DNA from: Clostridiaceae bacterium
GTDB taxonomy: Bacteria; Bacillota; Clostridia; DSM-8532
DNA: 64,000 nucleotides
Reading direction: 5' to 3'
NCBI GenBank assembly: GCA_012840245.1
Contig: DULR01000044.1
Location: 1 to 64,000, forward strand
Part shown: one piece after another, positions 8,325 to 19,492 of the stretch
How the letters are laid out: each line of letters starts with the position of its first letter
How positions within the stretch are numbered: the first letter of the stretch is position 1
Notes under the pieces: model-generated
The model's input: only the letters and a program-made list of their open reading frames with translations
What the model was told of the DNA's origin: nothing
Databases searched by the model: none
Translations under genes and position numbers: made by a program

Positions 8325-9395
8325 TCAGATTCTTTCTGCGATAAGATCTCCCATGAGGTTGGTTCCAACAAGAGTCTTACCTTCGCTCATGATGTCTCCC
8401 GTCCTGTATCCTTCCTTAAGCACCTTGTTCACGGCGTCTTCAATATTCCTTGCTTCAGCGTCAAGATTGAAAGAATATTTCAGCATCATGGCAATCGACA
8501 GAATTGTTGCTATAGGATTTGCCTTGTCCTGGCCGGCGATATCGGGCGCAGAACCATGAATAGGCTCATAAAGACCAAAGCTGTTCTCTCCAAGGCTGGC
8601 AGATGGCAGCATGCCGATGGAGCCTGTTATCATGCTGGCCTCATCGGAAAGAATGTCACCGAACATGTTGCCCGTAACTATAACATCGAACTGTCCGGGT
8701 CTTCTGACAAGCTGCATTGCCGCATTATCAACGTACATATGTTCCAGAACAACATCCGGATAATCCTTTGATACTTTAATTACGACCTCGCGCCATAATC
8801 TTGAGCTTTCCAGAACATTGGCCTTATCAACGCTGGTGACTTTTGCCCTGCGCTTCCTTGCTATCTCAAAAGCTGTCCTTGCTATTCTTTCTACTTCATA
8901 TACACTGTAGCATTCTGTATCAAAGGCTTCCTGTCCCAGTTTCCCTTCACGGTGGCCTCTTTCTCCGAAATATATTCCCCCGGTAAGCTCACGGACCACC
9001 ATGATATCTATACTGTCTCCTATGATTTCAGGCTTTAAAGGACAAGCTTCCTTAAGCTCATCGTAAATAACGGCAGGTCTTAAATTTGCGAACAATCCCA
9101 ATTGGCCTCTAAGACCCAGCAATGCCATTTCCGGTCTGAGATGACCGGGAAGTGTATCCCATTTATAGCCGCCCACAGCCCCCAGGATAACTGCATCGCT
9201 CTTTCTGCAGACCTCAACAGTTTCCTCGGGAAGAGGCTTTCCTGTGGCGTCAATAGCGCAGCCACCTGCCAGAAGCATATTATATTCAAATCTATGGCCA
9301 TATTTCTGTCCGATCCTGTAAAGCACCTTTATAGCCTGATCAACGATCTCGGGGCCAATCCCGTCACCGGGAATAACTGCAAGTTTATAATCCAT
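8325..9395 (-). CDS. leuB: 3-isopropylmalate dehydrogenase
   Basis: LeuB oxidises and decarboxylates 3-isopropylmalate to 2-ketoisocaproate with NAD+ in leucine synthesis. The 356-residue protein starts [18 protein letters not shown], has the substrate-binding region [22 protein letters not shown], and metal-binding [21 protein letters not shown]. The ATG at 9395 follows AGGAGG and replaces a start 14 codons upstream that lacks such a site. A repeat-filled gap of about 260 bp separates it from leuD. Confidence 0.96.
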   Translation of the reverse strand: MDYKLAVIPGDGIGPEIVDQAIKVLYRIGQKYGHRFEYNMLLAGGCAIDATGKPLPEETVEVCRKSDAVILGAVGGYKWDTLPGHLRPEMALLGLRGQLGLFANLRPAVIYDELKEACPLKPEIIGDSIDIMVVRELTGGIYFGERGHREGKLGQEAFDTECYSVYEVERIARTAFEIARKRRAKVTSVDKANVLESSRLWREVVIKVSKDYPDVVLEHMYVDNAAMQLVRRPGQFDVIVTGNMFGDILSDEASMITGSIGMLPSASLGENSFGLYEPIHGSAPDIAGQDKANPIATILSIAMMLKYSFNLDAEARNIEDAVNKVLKEGYRTGDIMSEGKTLVGTNLMGDLIAERI

Positions 9396-9448
9396 GGGAA
9401 CCTCCTTTGATTTGAAATCATTTTTCTCTGCAGACAACCACTTAATTT

Positions 9449-9647
9449 CTTATAGATTCTTCGCTTCGCTCAGAATGACATATGCTTAAAGACTGTCTAT
9501 CCTGCTGAATCAAAAGTACTATATGACATCTACAGCGTTTTTCCCGTGTCATCCTGAGGGAGAAGGCGACATAATGCCGCCTGCGACCGAAGGATCTTTT
9601 TTGTAATCAATGCTGGTCATAGATTCTTCGCTTCGCTCAGAATGACA
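9449..9647. repeat. cluster of GATTCTTCGCTTCGCTCAGA dispersed repeats inside the operon
   Basis: Two near-identical copies of a GATTCTTCGCTTCGCTCAGA word followed by ATGACA (about 9451-9484 and 9617-9647) flank an inverted, longer variant beginning GTCATCCTGAG and ending CCGAAGGATCT (9546-9600). The cluster fills the leuD-leuB gap. Other copies lie at 20830-20913, 40342-40379, 40434-40472 and 60183-60243. No coding frame is credible here. Confidence 0.85.
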
Positions 9648-9657
9648 AATCGTCATA

Positions 9658-10140
9658 TTATCCTTTGATGTAATTGATCAAGCCCTCGGCCTGGATTATT
9701 TTCTGCATGAACTCCGGGAATGGCTGGGTAGTATACGTCGTACCTTTGGTAAGGTTTCTGATGGTTCCCGTTGTAAAATCCACCTCGACCTCATCGTCCG
9801 CATCTGTTCCGTCTACTGCCTCTTCACATTCCAGTATGGGCAAACCTATATTAATGGAGTTTCTAAAGAATATCCGGGCGAAGGTTTTGGCTATAACACA
9901 TGATACACCGGCTGCCTTAATGGCAATAGGTGCATGCTCCCTTGATGAGCCACAGCCGAAATTTTTGCCTGCCACGATTATATCTCCCGGTTTCACATTC
10001 TTTATAAAATCCTTGTCTATATCCTCCATGCAGTGCTTTGCAAGCTCAGCAGGGTCGCTTGTGTTCAGGTAGCGTGCCGGGATTATTACGTCTGTGTCAA
10101 CATTGTCCTGATATCTGAATACTTTGCCTTTTGCTTTCAT
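9658..10140 (-). CDS. leuD: 3-isopropylmalate dehydratase small subunit
   Basis: LeuD pairs with LeuC to isomerise 2- to 3-isopropylmalate through isopropylmaleate. The 160-residue protein is of the short, archaeal-like type and has [13 protein letters not shown] at the N-terminus and the swivel-domain motif [14 protein letters not shown]. The ATG follows AAAGGAGGCC. It is downstream of leuC with about 135 bp of repeats between them, and upstream of leuB. Confidence 0.96.
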   Translation of the reverse strand: MKAKGKVFRYQDNVDTDVIIPARYLNTSDPAELAKHCMEDIDKDFIKNVKPGDIIVAGKNFGCGSSREHAPIAIKAAGVSCVIAKTFARIFFRNSINIGLPILECEEAVDGTDADDEVEVDFTTGTIRNLTKGTTYTTQPFPEFMQKIIQAEGLINYIKG

Positions 10141-10155
10141 ATTGGCCTCCTTTCA

Positions 10156-10278
10156 AAGGACTGTCCCCTTTGCACAAAATGTGCATAGAGGTCCGTCCCC
10201 ATTACACACAAAATGTGCATAGAGGTCCGTCCCCATTACACACACAAAATGAGTCAAAGTCTCCGTCCCCTAAACTCA
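10156..10278. repeat. array of GTCCCC/GGGGAC elements with a 34-bp tandem duplication
   Basis: The leuC-leuD gap holds an array of CCGTCCCC units. A 34-bp unit containing AATGTGCATAGAGGTCCG occurs twice in tandem (10173-10206 and 10207-10240), with a third degenerate copy passing into AGTCTCCGTCCCCTAAACTCA. As at 4949, the TGA at the edge of the final unit is the leuC stop codon on the minus strand. Confidence 0.85.
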
Positions 10279-11538
10279 TTTTATTTTGTCGGGGTCGGTG
10301 ATTCTGCCGGTGATGGCCGAAGCTGCCGCTACCGCAGGGCTGGCAAGATAGACTTCGGATTCCACGTGTCCCATTCTGCCTACAAAGTTGCGGTTGGTGG
10401 TGGAAACAGCCCTCTCGCCTTTTGCAAGAATACCCATGTGACCTCCCAGACAGGGACCGCAGGTAGGAGTCGAGAATACCGCTCCGGCTTTCACGATATC
10501 TTCCACCAGTCCTTCCTTCAATGCCTGCAGGTAAATGTTCTGCGTGCCGGGGAAGACTATGCAGCGTACTCCCTTTTTCACCTTTCTGCCTCTGAGGATC
10601 TTAGCAGCCACCCTCAGGTCCTCCATGCGGCCGTTAGTGCACGAACCTATAACGACCTGATCGATCTCTATATCCCCGACCTCATCGATGGTGCGGGTAT
10701 TGTCGGGCAGATGAGGAAATGCTACTGTTGGTCTTATACTGCTCAGATCTATTTCATAAACCTCGTCATATACGGCATCTTCATCAGGCTCATAAATCTT
10801 GTACGGCTTTGTTGAGTGTTCCTTCACATACTCGATGGTACGCTCGTCGACCATGAATATGCCGTTCTTTGCTCCGGCTTCGATGGCCATGTTGGCCATG
10901 GTGAACCTGTCATCCATGGTAAGGTTTTTAAGACCGTCGCCCATAAACTCCATAGACTTGTACAAGGCTCCGTCTACGCCAATCATGCCTATGATATGCA
11001 GGATTATATCCTTTCCTGAAACCCAGCCCTGGGGTTTTCCCTTAAGTACGAACTTCAGGGCCGAAGGCACCTTGAACCAGCATTTGCCTGTAGCCATGCC
11101 CGCTGCCATATCAGTACTGCCCACACCGGTCGAAAAAGCTCCCAGAGCACCGTAGGTGCAAGTGTGGGAATCAGCTCCGATGATAACGTCACCTGGAACG
11201 GCCAGACCTTTCTCAGGGATCAGGCAATGCTCTATTCCCATCTCGCCGACCTCGAAATAGTTTTCTATATCCATCCGGCAGGCAAATTCGCGTATAAACT
11301 TGCACTGCTCGGCTGCCTTTATATCCTTATTGGGCGTAAAATGATCAGGAACAATGGCGACCTTGCTTTTATCAAAAACCTTGTCCAGTCCTGTTTTGTT
11401 GAATTCTTTTACAGCGACGGGAGAGGTTATGTCATTTCCCAGCACCAAATCGAGATCTGCTTCTATCAACTGGCCCGGAACCACTTTCTCAAGGCCGGTA
11501 TGGGCCGCCAGAATCTTTTGTGTCATCGTCATTCCCAT
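10276..11538 (-). CDS. leuC: 3-isopropylmalate dehydratase large subunit
   Basis: LeuC is the [4Fe-4S] aconitase-family subunit of isopropylmalate isomerase. With cimA in the operon, the same complex may also isomerise citramalate. The 420-residue protein has [20 protein letters not shown], the cluster ligands in GSCTNGR and [13 protein letters not shown], and the C-terminal [10 protein letters not shown]. The ATG at 11538 follows GGGAGGT and is preferred over the ATG at 11556, which has no ribosome binding site. The stop codon is part of a repeat. Confidence 0.96.
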   Translation of the reverse strand: MGMTMTQKILAAHTGLEKVVPGQLIEADLDLVLGNDITSPVAVKEFNKTGLDKVFDKSKVAIVPDHFTPNKDIKAAEQCKFIREFACRMDIENYFEVGEMGIEHCLIPEKGLAVPGDVIIGADSHTCTYGALGAFSTGVGSTDMAAGMATGKCWFKVPSALKFVLKGKPQGWVSGKDIILHIIGMIGVDGALYKSMEFMGDGLKNLTMDDRFTMANMAIEAGAKNGIFMVDERTIEYVKEHSTKPYKIYEPDEDAVYDEVYEIDLSSIRPTVAFPHLPDNTRTIDEVGDIEIDQVVIGSCTNGRMEDLRVAAKILRGRKVKKGVRCIVFPGTQNIYLQALKEGLVEDIVKAGAVFSTPTCGPCLGGHMGILAKGERAVSTTNRNFVGRMGHVESEVYLASPAVAAASAITGRITDPDKIK

Positions 11539-11552
11539 AGTTATACCTCCCG

Positions 11553-13142
11553 TCATATATATACTTTGATCTTCTTTTCAAGTTCTTTTAAAAGCTTGTA
11601 TTCGATAGAGTCCACAAGCGCAATCCAGCTTGCTTCGATTATGTCTCTCGAAACTCCCACTGTAGTCCATGATGTTTCGCCGTCGGTGGATTCTATCAAA
11701 ACCCTGACCTTTGCTGCCGTTGCAGATCTTGAATCTATAACGCGCACCTTGAAGTCAGTCAGGTGAACATGAGACAGCTCGGGATAGAATACCTCCAGAG
11801 CCTTTCTCAATGCTCTGTCGAGAGCATGTACCGGACCGTCGCCTTCAGCGGCAGTTATTTCCGACACTCCGTCTACCTTTATCTTTATAAGCGCTGATGC
11901 CGACTGGCTGCCTCTGTCGGGCTGTTCGGTCATAAGCTTGAATTTTTCGAGCTCAAAGAACGGCTTATACTTTCCTAGCTGTTTTCTTATGATGAGCTCA
12001 AATGAGCTTTCGGCTCCTTCAAACTGGTAGCCCTCGTGCTCAAGCTCTTTGAGCTTCTGGATAATGGCCTGTGTCTCTGCTGACTCCTTGTTGATCGACG
12101 GATTTATCTCACGGATCTTTTCCAGTATTGTGTTTCTGCCTGAAACCTCGGACATCAAAAACCTTCTCTTGTTGCCCACAAGCTCGGGATCGATATGCTC
12201 GAAGGAAGCCGATGCCTTGCATACTCCGTCGATGTGCATTCCGCCCTTATGGGCAAATGCGCTGCTTCCCACATAAGGATCACGCTTGTTGAGCGATATA
12301 TTTGCTATCTCAGCTAACTTCCTTGCGGTGAAGGTCAGGCTGCTCATCCTGTCCTCCGGAATGCAGTGTATACCCTTTTTAAGCTGCAGGTTCGGTATGA
12401 TGGTACTGAGGTTCGCATTACCGCATCTTTCGCCAAAACCAATATACGTGCCCTGGACATGCTCAGCCCCGGCCTCAACAGCCAATATGGAATTGGCGAC
12501 CGCCATTCCGCAGTCGTTGTGAGCATGGATGCCCACCTTGACTTTGAAGGTTTCTTTCACTTTCCTGACCAGTTCAAATACGGTGCTCGGGAAGCATGCC
12601 CCGTTGGTGTCGCACAGCACCAGGCAGTCGGCCCCGCCTTCCACAGCGGCTTCCAGGACCTTGAATGCGTATTCGGGATTGGAACTGTAGCCATCAAAGA
12701 AATGCTCAGCGTCGAAAATCACTTCCTTGCCCAGCTTTTTGAAATATGCAAGGGTCTCTTTGACCATTTTCAGGTTCTCTTCCAGAGTGGTCTTTATTAT
12801 TTCGGTAACATGGAAGTCCCATGATTTGCCGAATATGGCCACAGCGGGAGTGAAAGCCGATACCAGCGACTGAACATTTTTATCATTCTCAACGGTCGTA
12901 TCCCTGCGTCTGGTGCTGCCGAATGCCGTTAACCTGGCATTTTTCAGGGGCATGGTCCTCATCTTTTCGAAGAACTCAATATCCTTGGGATTGGAGCCGG
13001 GATTTCCGGCCTCTATATATGAGATCCCAAGTTCATCAAGCGCTTTTACTATTTTCAGCTTATCTTCCACCGAGAACGAGATACCTTCAGCCTGCGCTCC
13101 GTCTCTCAGTGTTGAATCAAATATTTCGACTCTTTGTGGCAT
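11553..13142 (-). CDS. cimA: citramalate synthase
   Basis: CimA condenses pyruvate and acetyl-CoA to (R)-citramalate, the threonine-independent route to 2-ketobutyrate and isoleucine. The 529-residue protein has a DRE-TIM barrel starting [19 protein letters not shown], the metal motif [14 protein letters not shown] and a C-terminal LeuA-type allosteric domain (about 395-529). The GAQAEG signature and length match the citramalate synthase branch rather than 2-isopropylmalate synthase, a true copy of which sits directly upstream. Homocitrate synthase is a less likely alternative. Confidence 0.9.
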   Translation of the reverse strand: MPQRVEIFDSTLRDGAQAEGISFSVEDKLKIVKALDELGISYIEAGNPGSNPKDIEFFEKMRTMPLKNARLTAFGSTRRRDTTVENDKNVQSLVSAFTPAVAIFGKSWDFHVTEIIKTTLEENLKMVKETLAYFKKLGKEVIFDAEHFFDGYSSNPEYAFKVLEAAVEGGADCLVLCDTNGACFPSTVFELVRKVKETFKVKVGIHAHNDCGMAVANSILAVEAGAEHVQGTYIGFGERCGNANLSTIIPNLQLKKGIHCIPEDRMSSLTFTARKLAEIANISLNKRDPYVGSSAFAHKGGMHIDGVCKASASFEHIDPELVGNKRRFLMSEVSGRNTILEKIREINPSINKESAETQAIIQKLKELEHEGYQFEGAESSFELIIRKQLGKYKPFFELEKFKLMTEQPDRGSQSASALIKIKVDGVSEITAAEGDGPVHALDRALRKALEVFYPELSHVHLTDFKVRVIDSRSATAAKVRVLIESTDGETSWTTVGVSRDIIEASWIALVDSIEYKLLKELEKKIKVYI

Positions 13143-13172
13143 TTATATCATCCCTCTCGCGCAAACATAAAG

Positions 13173-14708
13173 TTAAATCCGGTCAAACAGTTTTTCTTCA
13201 TAGATCATCTTGTTGATGGCATTTACATATGAAAGAACGCTGGCCTCAAAAACGTCGGTGCTTACGCCTTTACCTGTGTAAACTTTAGAATTTGAACGAA
13301 TCTTTACATATGCTTCACCCTGGGCATCCTGGCCTTCGGTTACCGACCGCAGCGAATAATCCTCAAGTGTGAACGAGATCCCGGCAATTTTGTCGATGGC
13401 TTTGAATGCCGCATCTATAGGTCCGTCTCCTGTTGAGACCTCTTCGATTATCTGCTCATCACCGTTGAACTTGATCAGGCGGACCGACGCAGTGGCGGTA
13501 ATGGTATTGCCGGTATTGATTACGAAGCGGTCAAGCCTGTAAGTTTCAGGGACTTCAACAGCCTTGTGCTGCAGCAGGACCTCAAGGTCGGCATCCTGAA
13601 CGACTTTTTTCTTGTCGGCCAGCACTTTGAACTTCTGGAAGGTTTCATCGAGCTCTTCCTTTGTCAGGTTATAGCCCAGTGATCTCAGCCTGTCTTCAAA
13701 GGCGTGTCTGCCAGAATGCTTGCCCAATACCATGGTATTTCTCGAAAGGCCTATGGACTCCGGCGTCATGATCTCATATGTAGTTTTGTTTGCCAGGACT
13801 CCGTGCTGATGGATCCCTGACTCGTGGGCAAAGGCATTGGCCCCCACTATTGCCTTGTTGGGCTGGACCGAGACACCGGTTATACTGCTGATAAGCTTCG
13901 ATGATCTGTAGATTTGGGTAGTGTCCACCCTGCAGTCCACATCAAAAAGCTGAGATCTGGTTTTCAGGGCCATGACTATCTCTTCCATGGCTGCATTTCC
14001 CGCACGCTCGCCTATTCCGTTGATAGTGCATTCAAGCTGCGTTGCTCCCGCTCTTGCCGCGGCCAGCGTGTTTGCCACAGCCATTCCAAGGTCATTGTGG
14101 CAATGCACTGAGATAATGGCCTTGTCTATGTTCGATACATTGCTTTTTATGTTTGATATAAGCCTGTAGAATTCATCAGGCGTTGTATAGCCTACAGTGT
14201 CAGGAACATTGATTACCGTAGCGCCTGCATTTATTACCGCTTCGAAAACCCGGTACAAGAACTCCGGATCGCTCCTTGTGGCGTCCTCTGCAGAGAACTC
14301 AATGTCGGAACAGTATCTCTTTGCATATTTGACCATTTCGACTGCTCTCTCCAGAACCTGATCCGGAGACATCCTGAGCTTATATTCCATATGAATGGGG
14401 GAAGTTGCGATAAAAACATGTATCCTCGGACTCACAGCGTTTTTTATGGCTTCCCATGACCTGTCGATATCCTCGGTGCGAGCTCTTGAAAGGCTGGCTA
14501 CGGTACAATTCTTAACCGTTTCGGCAATCGATTTTACCGACTGGAAATCACCGGGAGAGGATATGGCAAAGCCTGCTTCGATTACATCTACCTTTAATCT
14601 TTCAAGTTGTTTCGCTACTTCGATTTTTTCCTGCAAGTTCATACTGCACCCGGGAGACTGTTCGCCGTCTCTCAGGGTAGTGTCGAATATATATACTCTG
14701 TTAGGCAT
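13173..14708 (-). CDS. leuA: 2-isopropylmalate synthase
   Basis: LeuA condenses 2-ketoisovalerate with acetyl-CoA, the committed step of leucine synthesis. The 511-residue protein has the barrel motif [17 protein letters not shown], the metal-binding [14 protein letters not shown], the linker [13 protein letters not shown] and a C-terminal leucine-binding regulatory domain (about 390-511). The start follows a purine-rich GAAAGGAGGAC site. It lies between ilvC and cimA on the minus strand with short gaps. Confidence 0.96.
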   Translation of the reverse strand: MPNRVYIFDTTLRDGEQSPGCSMNLQEKIEVAKQLERLKVDVIEAGFAISSPGDFQSVKSIAETVKNCTVASLSRARTEDIDRSWEAIKNAVSPRIHVFIATSPIHMEYKLRMSPDQVLERAVEMVKYAKRYCSDIEFSAEDATRSDPEFLYRVFEAVINAGATVINVPDTVGYTTPDEFYRLISNIKSNVSNIDKAIISVHCHNDLGMAVANTLAAARAGATQLECTINGIGERAGNAAMEEIVMALKTRSQLFDVDCRVDTTQIYRSSKLISSITGVSVQPNKAIVGANAFAHESGIHQHGVLANKTTYEIMTPESIGLSRNTMVLGKHSGRHAFEDRLRSLGYNLTKEELDETFQKFKVLADKKKVVQDADLEVLLQHKAVEVPETYRLDRFVINTGNTITATASVRLIKFNGDEQIIEEVSTGDGPIDAAFKAIDKIAGISFTLEDYSLRSVTEGQDAQGEAYVKIRSNSKVYTGKGVSTDVFEASVLSYVNAINKMIYEEKLFDRI

Positions 14709-14747
14709 ATTGACCGTCCTCCTTTCGAGATTTATAGTCCGAAACGA

Positions 14748-16257
<1,510 letters not shown>

Positions 16258-16316
16258 ATTAACCTCCCTCCGGCATTCTTGGCCGTATGATTATTTTAAA
16301 GATATAAATATAAAGG

Positions 16317-17927
16317 TTATAACGTACATTCGTTGCAGTCTACCACGCATTCAACCAGGAACGGTCCTTTGCTCTTCAAAGCTTTGTCGAAAGCTGCTTC
16401 AAGCTCTGAATCGGCTGTCACCCTGACGCCTTTGATGCCATATGCGTCGCATAATTTAATGAAATCAGGATTTTTGTCAAGCTCAACTGCAGTTATCCTG
16501 CCAAATTTCCTGTCCTGAAGCTCACGGACCATGCCAAGCCTGGAATTGTTGAAAAGAAGGATCACGAGTTTAAGATTATTAGCCGATATGGTCCCAAGCT
16601 CAAACTGACTCATCTGGAATCCGCCGTCTCCCACCACGGCCGCCACTTGTCTGCCGGGTGCCGCAAATTTGGCTCCCACAGCCGCAGGAAGGCTGTAGCC
16701 CATAGTCCCCAGACCGCCTGAAGTCAAAAAGCGTCTTCCTTCCTTGTCTTCAAAATGTCTTGCAGCCCACATCTGGTTCTGTCCCACATCGGCAACCAGT
16801 ATCGCGTCATCATCAAGCTTTTTTGATAACAGTTCAACGGCATATTTGGGATTCACGAAATCCGATTCTGCGTGCTGAGCCGTCTTCCTATGGGATCTTA
16901 GCTCCTCCAGCCAGTCATCTGTATCAAGGGGCTCTGTTTTTGATGTCATTTCTGTGAGTATATGCTTTACATCGCCGACCAGAGGGATATTGGGACCAAG
17001 GTTTTTCCCTATCTCGGCAGGATCGATATCAATATGGATGATCTGCGCGTCCTTTTTCATTTTGTCACCGATACCGCCCCATGCTCTGTCTGCGATCCTT
17101 GCGCCTATGAAAATCAGAAGGTCCGATTTCAACATGGCTATATTGGCCTGCGCAAAGCCATGAGTCCCTATCATTCCTACATAGTATGGGTTTTGTGTCG
17201 GCACCGCTCCCTTGCCCATCAGCGTATGAACCACAGGGATCCTGCTTTTGTTGATAAAGCCGGTGAGCTCACTCTGGGCATCGGAAAGAAGCACGCCTCC
17301 TCCCGCTACAATCAGAGGCCTTTTACTTTCACTTATTGCCTTGACCGCGCGTTTTATCTGACCAGGGTGTCCTTTAAGTGTAGGTTTGTATCCCCTTATG
17401 TCAACAGTATCGGGATATATGAATTTTTCAAGCTTTTCAGCCTGGATATCACTGGGTATGTCGATGAGCACCGGACCTGGCCTGCCCGTGGTTGCAATGT
17501 AAAAAGCCTCTTTTATTATTCTTGGCAGATCATCTGCGTCTTTGACCAGATAACTGTGTTTTGTAAAGGATTCGGTCGCTCCTGTAATATCAGCTTCCTG
17601 GAAAACATCACGTCCGATCATGGCCGATTTGACCTGGCCGGTGATCACCACCAGAGGGATGGAGTCCATATAGGCTGTTGCTATACCTGTTATCAGGTTT
17701 GTAGCGCCCGGACCTGACGTTGCGATGCACACACCGGCTTTGCCGGACACCCTGGCATAACCGCTTGCGCTGTGGGCAGCAGCCTGCTCCTGCCGCACCA
17801 GGACATGACGGATTTTTGATTTCCTCAAAGATTCGTACAAATCTATCACTGCTGCGCCCGGATACCCGAAAACAATATCCACGCCTTCATTCAACAAACA
17901 TTTTACGATTGCGTCCGAAGCTTTCAC
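16317..17927 (-). CDS. ilvB: acetolactate synthase large subunit (operon-proximal copy)
   Basis: This 536-residue ThDP enzyme of branched-chain amino acid synthesis has the catalytic Glu47 in VRQEQAAAHSASGYAR, the FQEADITG segment and the ThDP-binding GDGGFQMSQFELGTIS. It starts at GTG after AAGGTGGAG. It is the first gene of the operon, behind the T-box leader and next to ilvN, so it is the likely IlvN partner. It is about 24 residues shorter than, and clearly different from, the copy at 4947-6629. Confidence 0.95.
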   Translation of the reverse strand: MKASDAIVKCLLNEGVDIVFGYPGAAVIDLYESLRKSKIRHVLVRQEQAAAHSASGYARVSGKAGVCIATSGPGATNLITGIATAYMDSIPLVVITGQVKSAMIGRDVFQEADITGATESFTKHSYLVKDADDLPRIIKEAFYIATTGRPGPVLIDIPSDIQAEKLEKFIYPDTVDIRGYKPTLKGHPGQIKRAVKAISESKRPLIVAGGGVLLSDAQSELTGFINKSRIPVVHTLMGKGAVPTQNPYYVGMIGTHGFAQANIAMLKSDLLIFIGARIADRAWGGIGDKMKKDAQIIHIDIDPAEIGKNLGPNIPLVGDVKHILTEMTSKTEPLDTDDWLEELRSHRKTAQHAESDFVNPKYAVELLSKKLDDDAILVADVGQNQMWAARHFEDKEGRRFLTSGGLGTMGYSLPAAVGAKFAAPGRQVAAVVGDGGFQMSQFELGTISANNLKLVILLFNNSRLGMVRELQDRKFGRITAVELDKNPDFIKLCDAYGIKGVRVTADSELEAAFDKALKSKGPFLVECVVDCNECTL

Positions 17928-18002
17928 ATCTCCACCTTCTTTTTCTTTGTTGCATGTGCATAGCTATCTGTTCCAATGTCGCTGACGGTCTATTATGTAT
18001 GT

Positions 18003-18300
18003 AAAAAACCCTCGCGCCGTCGTTTAAGTATAACAACAGGGACGAGGGATAAAATCTACGTGTTACCACCCTATTTTTATCTTTATCTCGCGATAAAGAC
18101 CTCATTAGGTTCAAACAAACCATCGCCGGTAACGGGGCTAGCCGTTTTTCCTTACTATAATTTTCAGGAAAACCACTCGGGAGGGATCATTTTCCAAAAA
18201 TCCTGCCGGTTTACACCACCCACCGGCTCTCTGCGAAGATTTTTTGCTGGAAAAATAGCTCCTTCATTGTATTTGAGAGGGTTATTCAATTATTATAATT
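18003..18300 (-). promoter_or_regulatory. T-box leader of the ilv-leu operon, likely Ile-specific
   Basis: The minus strand shows the T-box sequence AGGGTGGTAACACG (18059-18072) followed by the terminator stem CCCTCG/CGAGGG with TTTTTT (18003-18049). Stem I has AGAGAGCCGG, GGGTGG and CCGGC in its upper part, AAAAATC/GATTTTT and TTTTCC/GGAAAA helices, and a specifier loop bounded by GGAG/CTCC. The loop's 3' side reads TGATCC, giving AUC (Ile) at 18185-18187 as the likely specifier. Uncharged tRNA should favour antitermination. The specifier assignment is from hand folding. Confidence 0.9.
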
Positions 18301-18307
18301 GTATAGT

Positions 18308-18337
18308 ATTATATCAGCATGGACAAGCCCGTGTCAA
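18308..18337 (-). promoter_or_regulatory. consensus promoter of the ilv-leu operon
   Basis: Perfect TTGACA (18332-18337) and TATAAT (18308-18313) on the minus strand are 18 bp apart, which puts the transcript start near 18300, directly ahead of T-box stem I. The rest of the gap, 18338-18581, shows nothing recognisable. Confidence 0.85.
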
Positions 18338-18581
18338 CTATGGCATATTCAACAAATTTGCCGGAAGCGCAATTAGCATTTATATGCTTTTTACCTATAA
18401 TCGGTACATTCGTGCCAGCCGCCCGATCAGCGGATTCTTGACATGGCTGTGGTAAAACCTATAATATCATCTATAGTTCATGTATATTTGAACAAAACGT
18501 AGTAAATAAAATGCTTCGCATGTTATTAGGATCATGTGCCCAATACACGTCCCTACAATACAGATAAGGATTGATGCATAA

Positions 18582-18929
18582 GTGGCAAGCGATTACACTG
18601 TAATCAATATTGAAGATGGACGGCCTACTGCCGATGTGGCCTTAAAAAAGCTTAAATCGGAGCTTACCAGAGCCAAAGCACAAAACATCAAAGTGGTCAA
18701 GCTGATCCATGGCTATGGCTCATCAGGTGTCGGCGGCATATTGAAAACCGTCGTAAGAAGGGAACTGGAACGAATGAAAAAACGCGGCACCATCAAGCTA
18801 TACGTACCCGGTGAAAATTTTGAGATTTTCAATGCAGATTCCATAAAGATACTGGACAGCTGCAACTCTGTCAGGAATGACAGGGATCTTGGGCGCTTCA
18901 ACAACGGAATAACCATGGTTCTGCTGTAA
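18582..18929 (+). CDS. Smr-domain protein
   Basis: The 115-residue protein is a stand-alone Smr domain, the fold found at the C-terminus of MutS2 and linked to nucleic-acid nicking or ribosome rescue. The signature is LIHGYGSSGVGGILK (about 42-56) after DVALKKLKSELTRAK. It starts at GTG with AAGGA about 12 bases upstream and a TAA codon immediately before. It stands alone on the plus strand ahead of rpmB. The cellular role is not known from sequence. Confidence 0.8.
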   Translation: MASDYTVINIEDGRPTADVALKKLKSELTRAKAQNIKVVKLIHGYGSSGVGGILKTVVRRELERMKKRGTIKLYVPGENFEIFNADSIKILDSCNSVRNDRDLGRFNNGITMVLL

Positions 18930-18964
18930 AATGCCTCTTGCGCGTCATAATTTGCAAAAATAAG

Positions 18965-18994
18965 TTGCAGTTGTGAGCCAACATGTGGTACAAT
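18965..18994 (+). promoter_or_regulatory. predicted rpmB promoter
   Basis: TTGCAG (18965-18970) and TACAAT (18989-18994) are 18 bp apart, about 75 bp before the rpmB start. Confidence 0.6.
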
Positions 18995-19070
18995 GTTTCT
19001 TGCTGTTATTAAATAATGGATTTTAAAGATAATATATTGATGATATACGGATTGCAGGGAGGTGTAGCAA

Positions 19071-19256
19071 ATGGCTAAGTGCGAGATATGTGATAAGGGT
19101 CAGCATTTTGGTATACAGGTCAGTCACTCTCACAGGAGAAGCAACAGAGTCTGGAAGCCTAACGTAAGAAAGGTTAAGGTTAATATAGACGGTGTTTCAA
19201 AAAGAATGAACATTTGTGCTAATTGCCTGCGTTCCAGTAAATTATCCAAAGTGTAA
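19071..19256 (+). CDS. rpmB: ribosomal protein bL28
   Basis: This is a 61-residue large-subunit protein with the family core GIQVSHSHRRSNRVWKPN. CEIC near the N-terminus and CANC near the C-terminus form a zinc ribbon, so it is the zinc-binding C+ form. GGGAGGTG precedes the ATG. It is monocistronic, with its own promoter and terminator, and it converges on a spoVM-like gene. The rpmB-spoVM adjacency is also known in Bacillus subtilis. Confidence 0.97.
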   Translation: MAKCEICDKGQHFGIQVSHSHRRSNRVWKPNVRKVKVNIDGVSKRMNICANCLRSSKLSKV

Positions 19257-19281
19257 TAGTAAAAATGAAAATAGCATAAAA

Positions 19282-19309
19282 AATGTGGCGTGACGATGCC
19301 ACATTTTTT
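19282..19309 (+). terminator. rpmB terminator
   Basis: AATGTGGC and GCCACATT form an 8-bp stem around GTGACGAT, followed by TTTTTT. Confidence 0.85.
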
Positions 19310-19330
19310 ATTTCAACGTATCTCTCCATG

Positions 19331-19402
19331 CTAACGGATCCTAAACAAACGCCTGAGTATTCCTCCCAGGAATCCGGGCATCTTAAGCACTATGATCCTC
19401 AT
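19331..19402 (-). CDS. spoVM: SpoVM-like small sporulation peptide (23 residues)
   Basis: This tiny gene starts at ATG 19402 behind a strong GGAGGTTTTGCTC site and ends at TAG. The product contains LKMPGFLGGILRRLF and matches the layout of B. subtilis SpoVM (26 residues, with KLPKFLGGIVRAML): a short amphipathic helix with the conserved P-x-FLGG core and basic residues. SpoVM recognises the convex forespore membrane and anchors SpoIVA of the spore coat. Location beside rpmB matches the Bacillus arrangement. The gene is easily missed because of its length. Confidence 0.85.
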   Translation of the reverse strand: MRIIVLKMPGFLGGILRRLFRIR

Positions 19403-19492
19403 GAGCAAAACCTCCGTGCCAGCTCCTGTCACTAAAGTATATTCGAAGAACCCCAAAATTGTTAACGTATTTGAACAATATTTTTTAAATCA

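Noticed and set aside
10173-10260. Possible CRISPR array (34-bp direct repeats)
   Set aside because: The copies are contiguous with no unique spacers and belong to the GTCCCC palindrome family. No cas gene is present.
16962-17717. 251-codon plus-strand frame
   Set aside because: It is antisense to the other ilvB gene, an artefact of its codon use.
17887-18455. Frames of 78 and 159 codons upstream of ilvB
   Set aside because: They read through the T-box leader, its terminator and the promoter, where the RNA structure explains the sequence.
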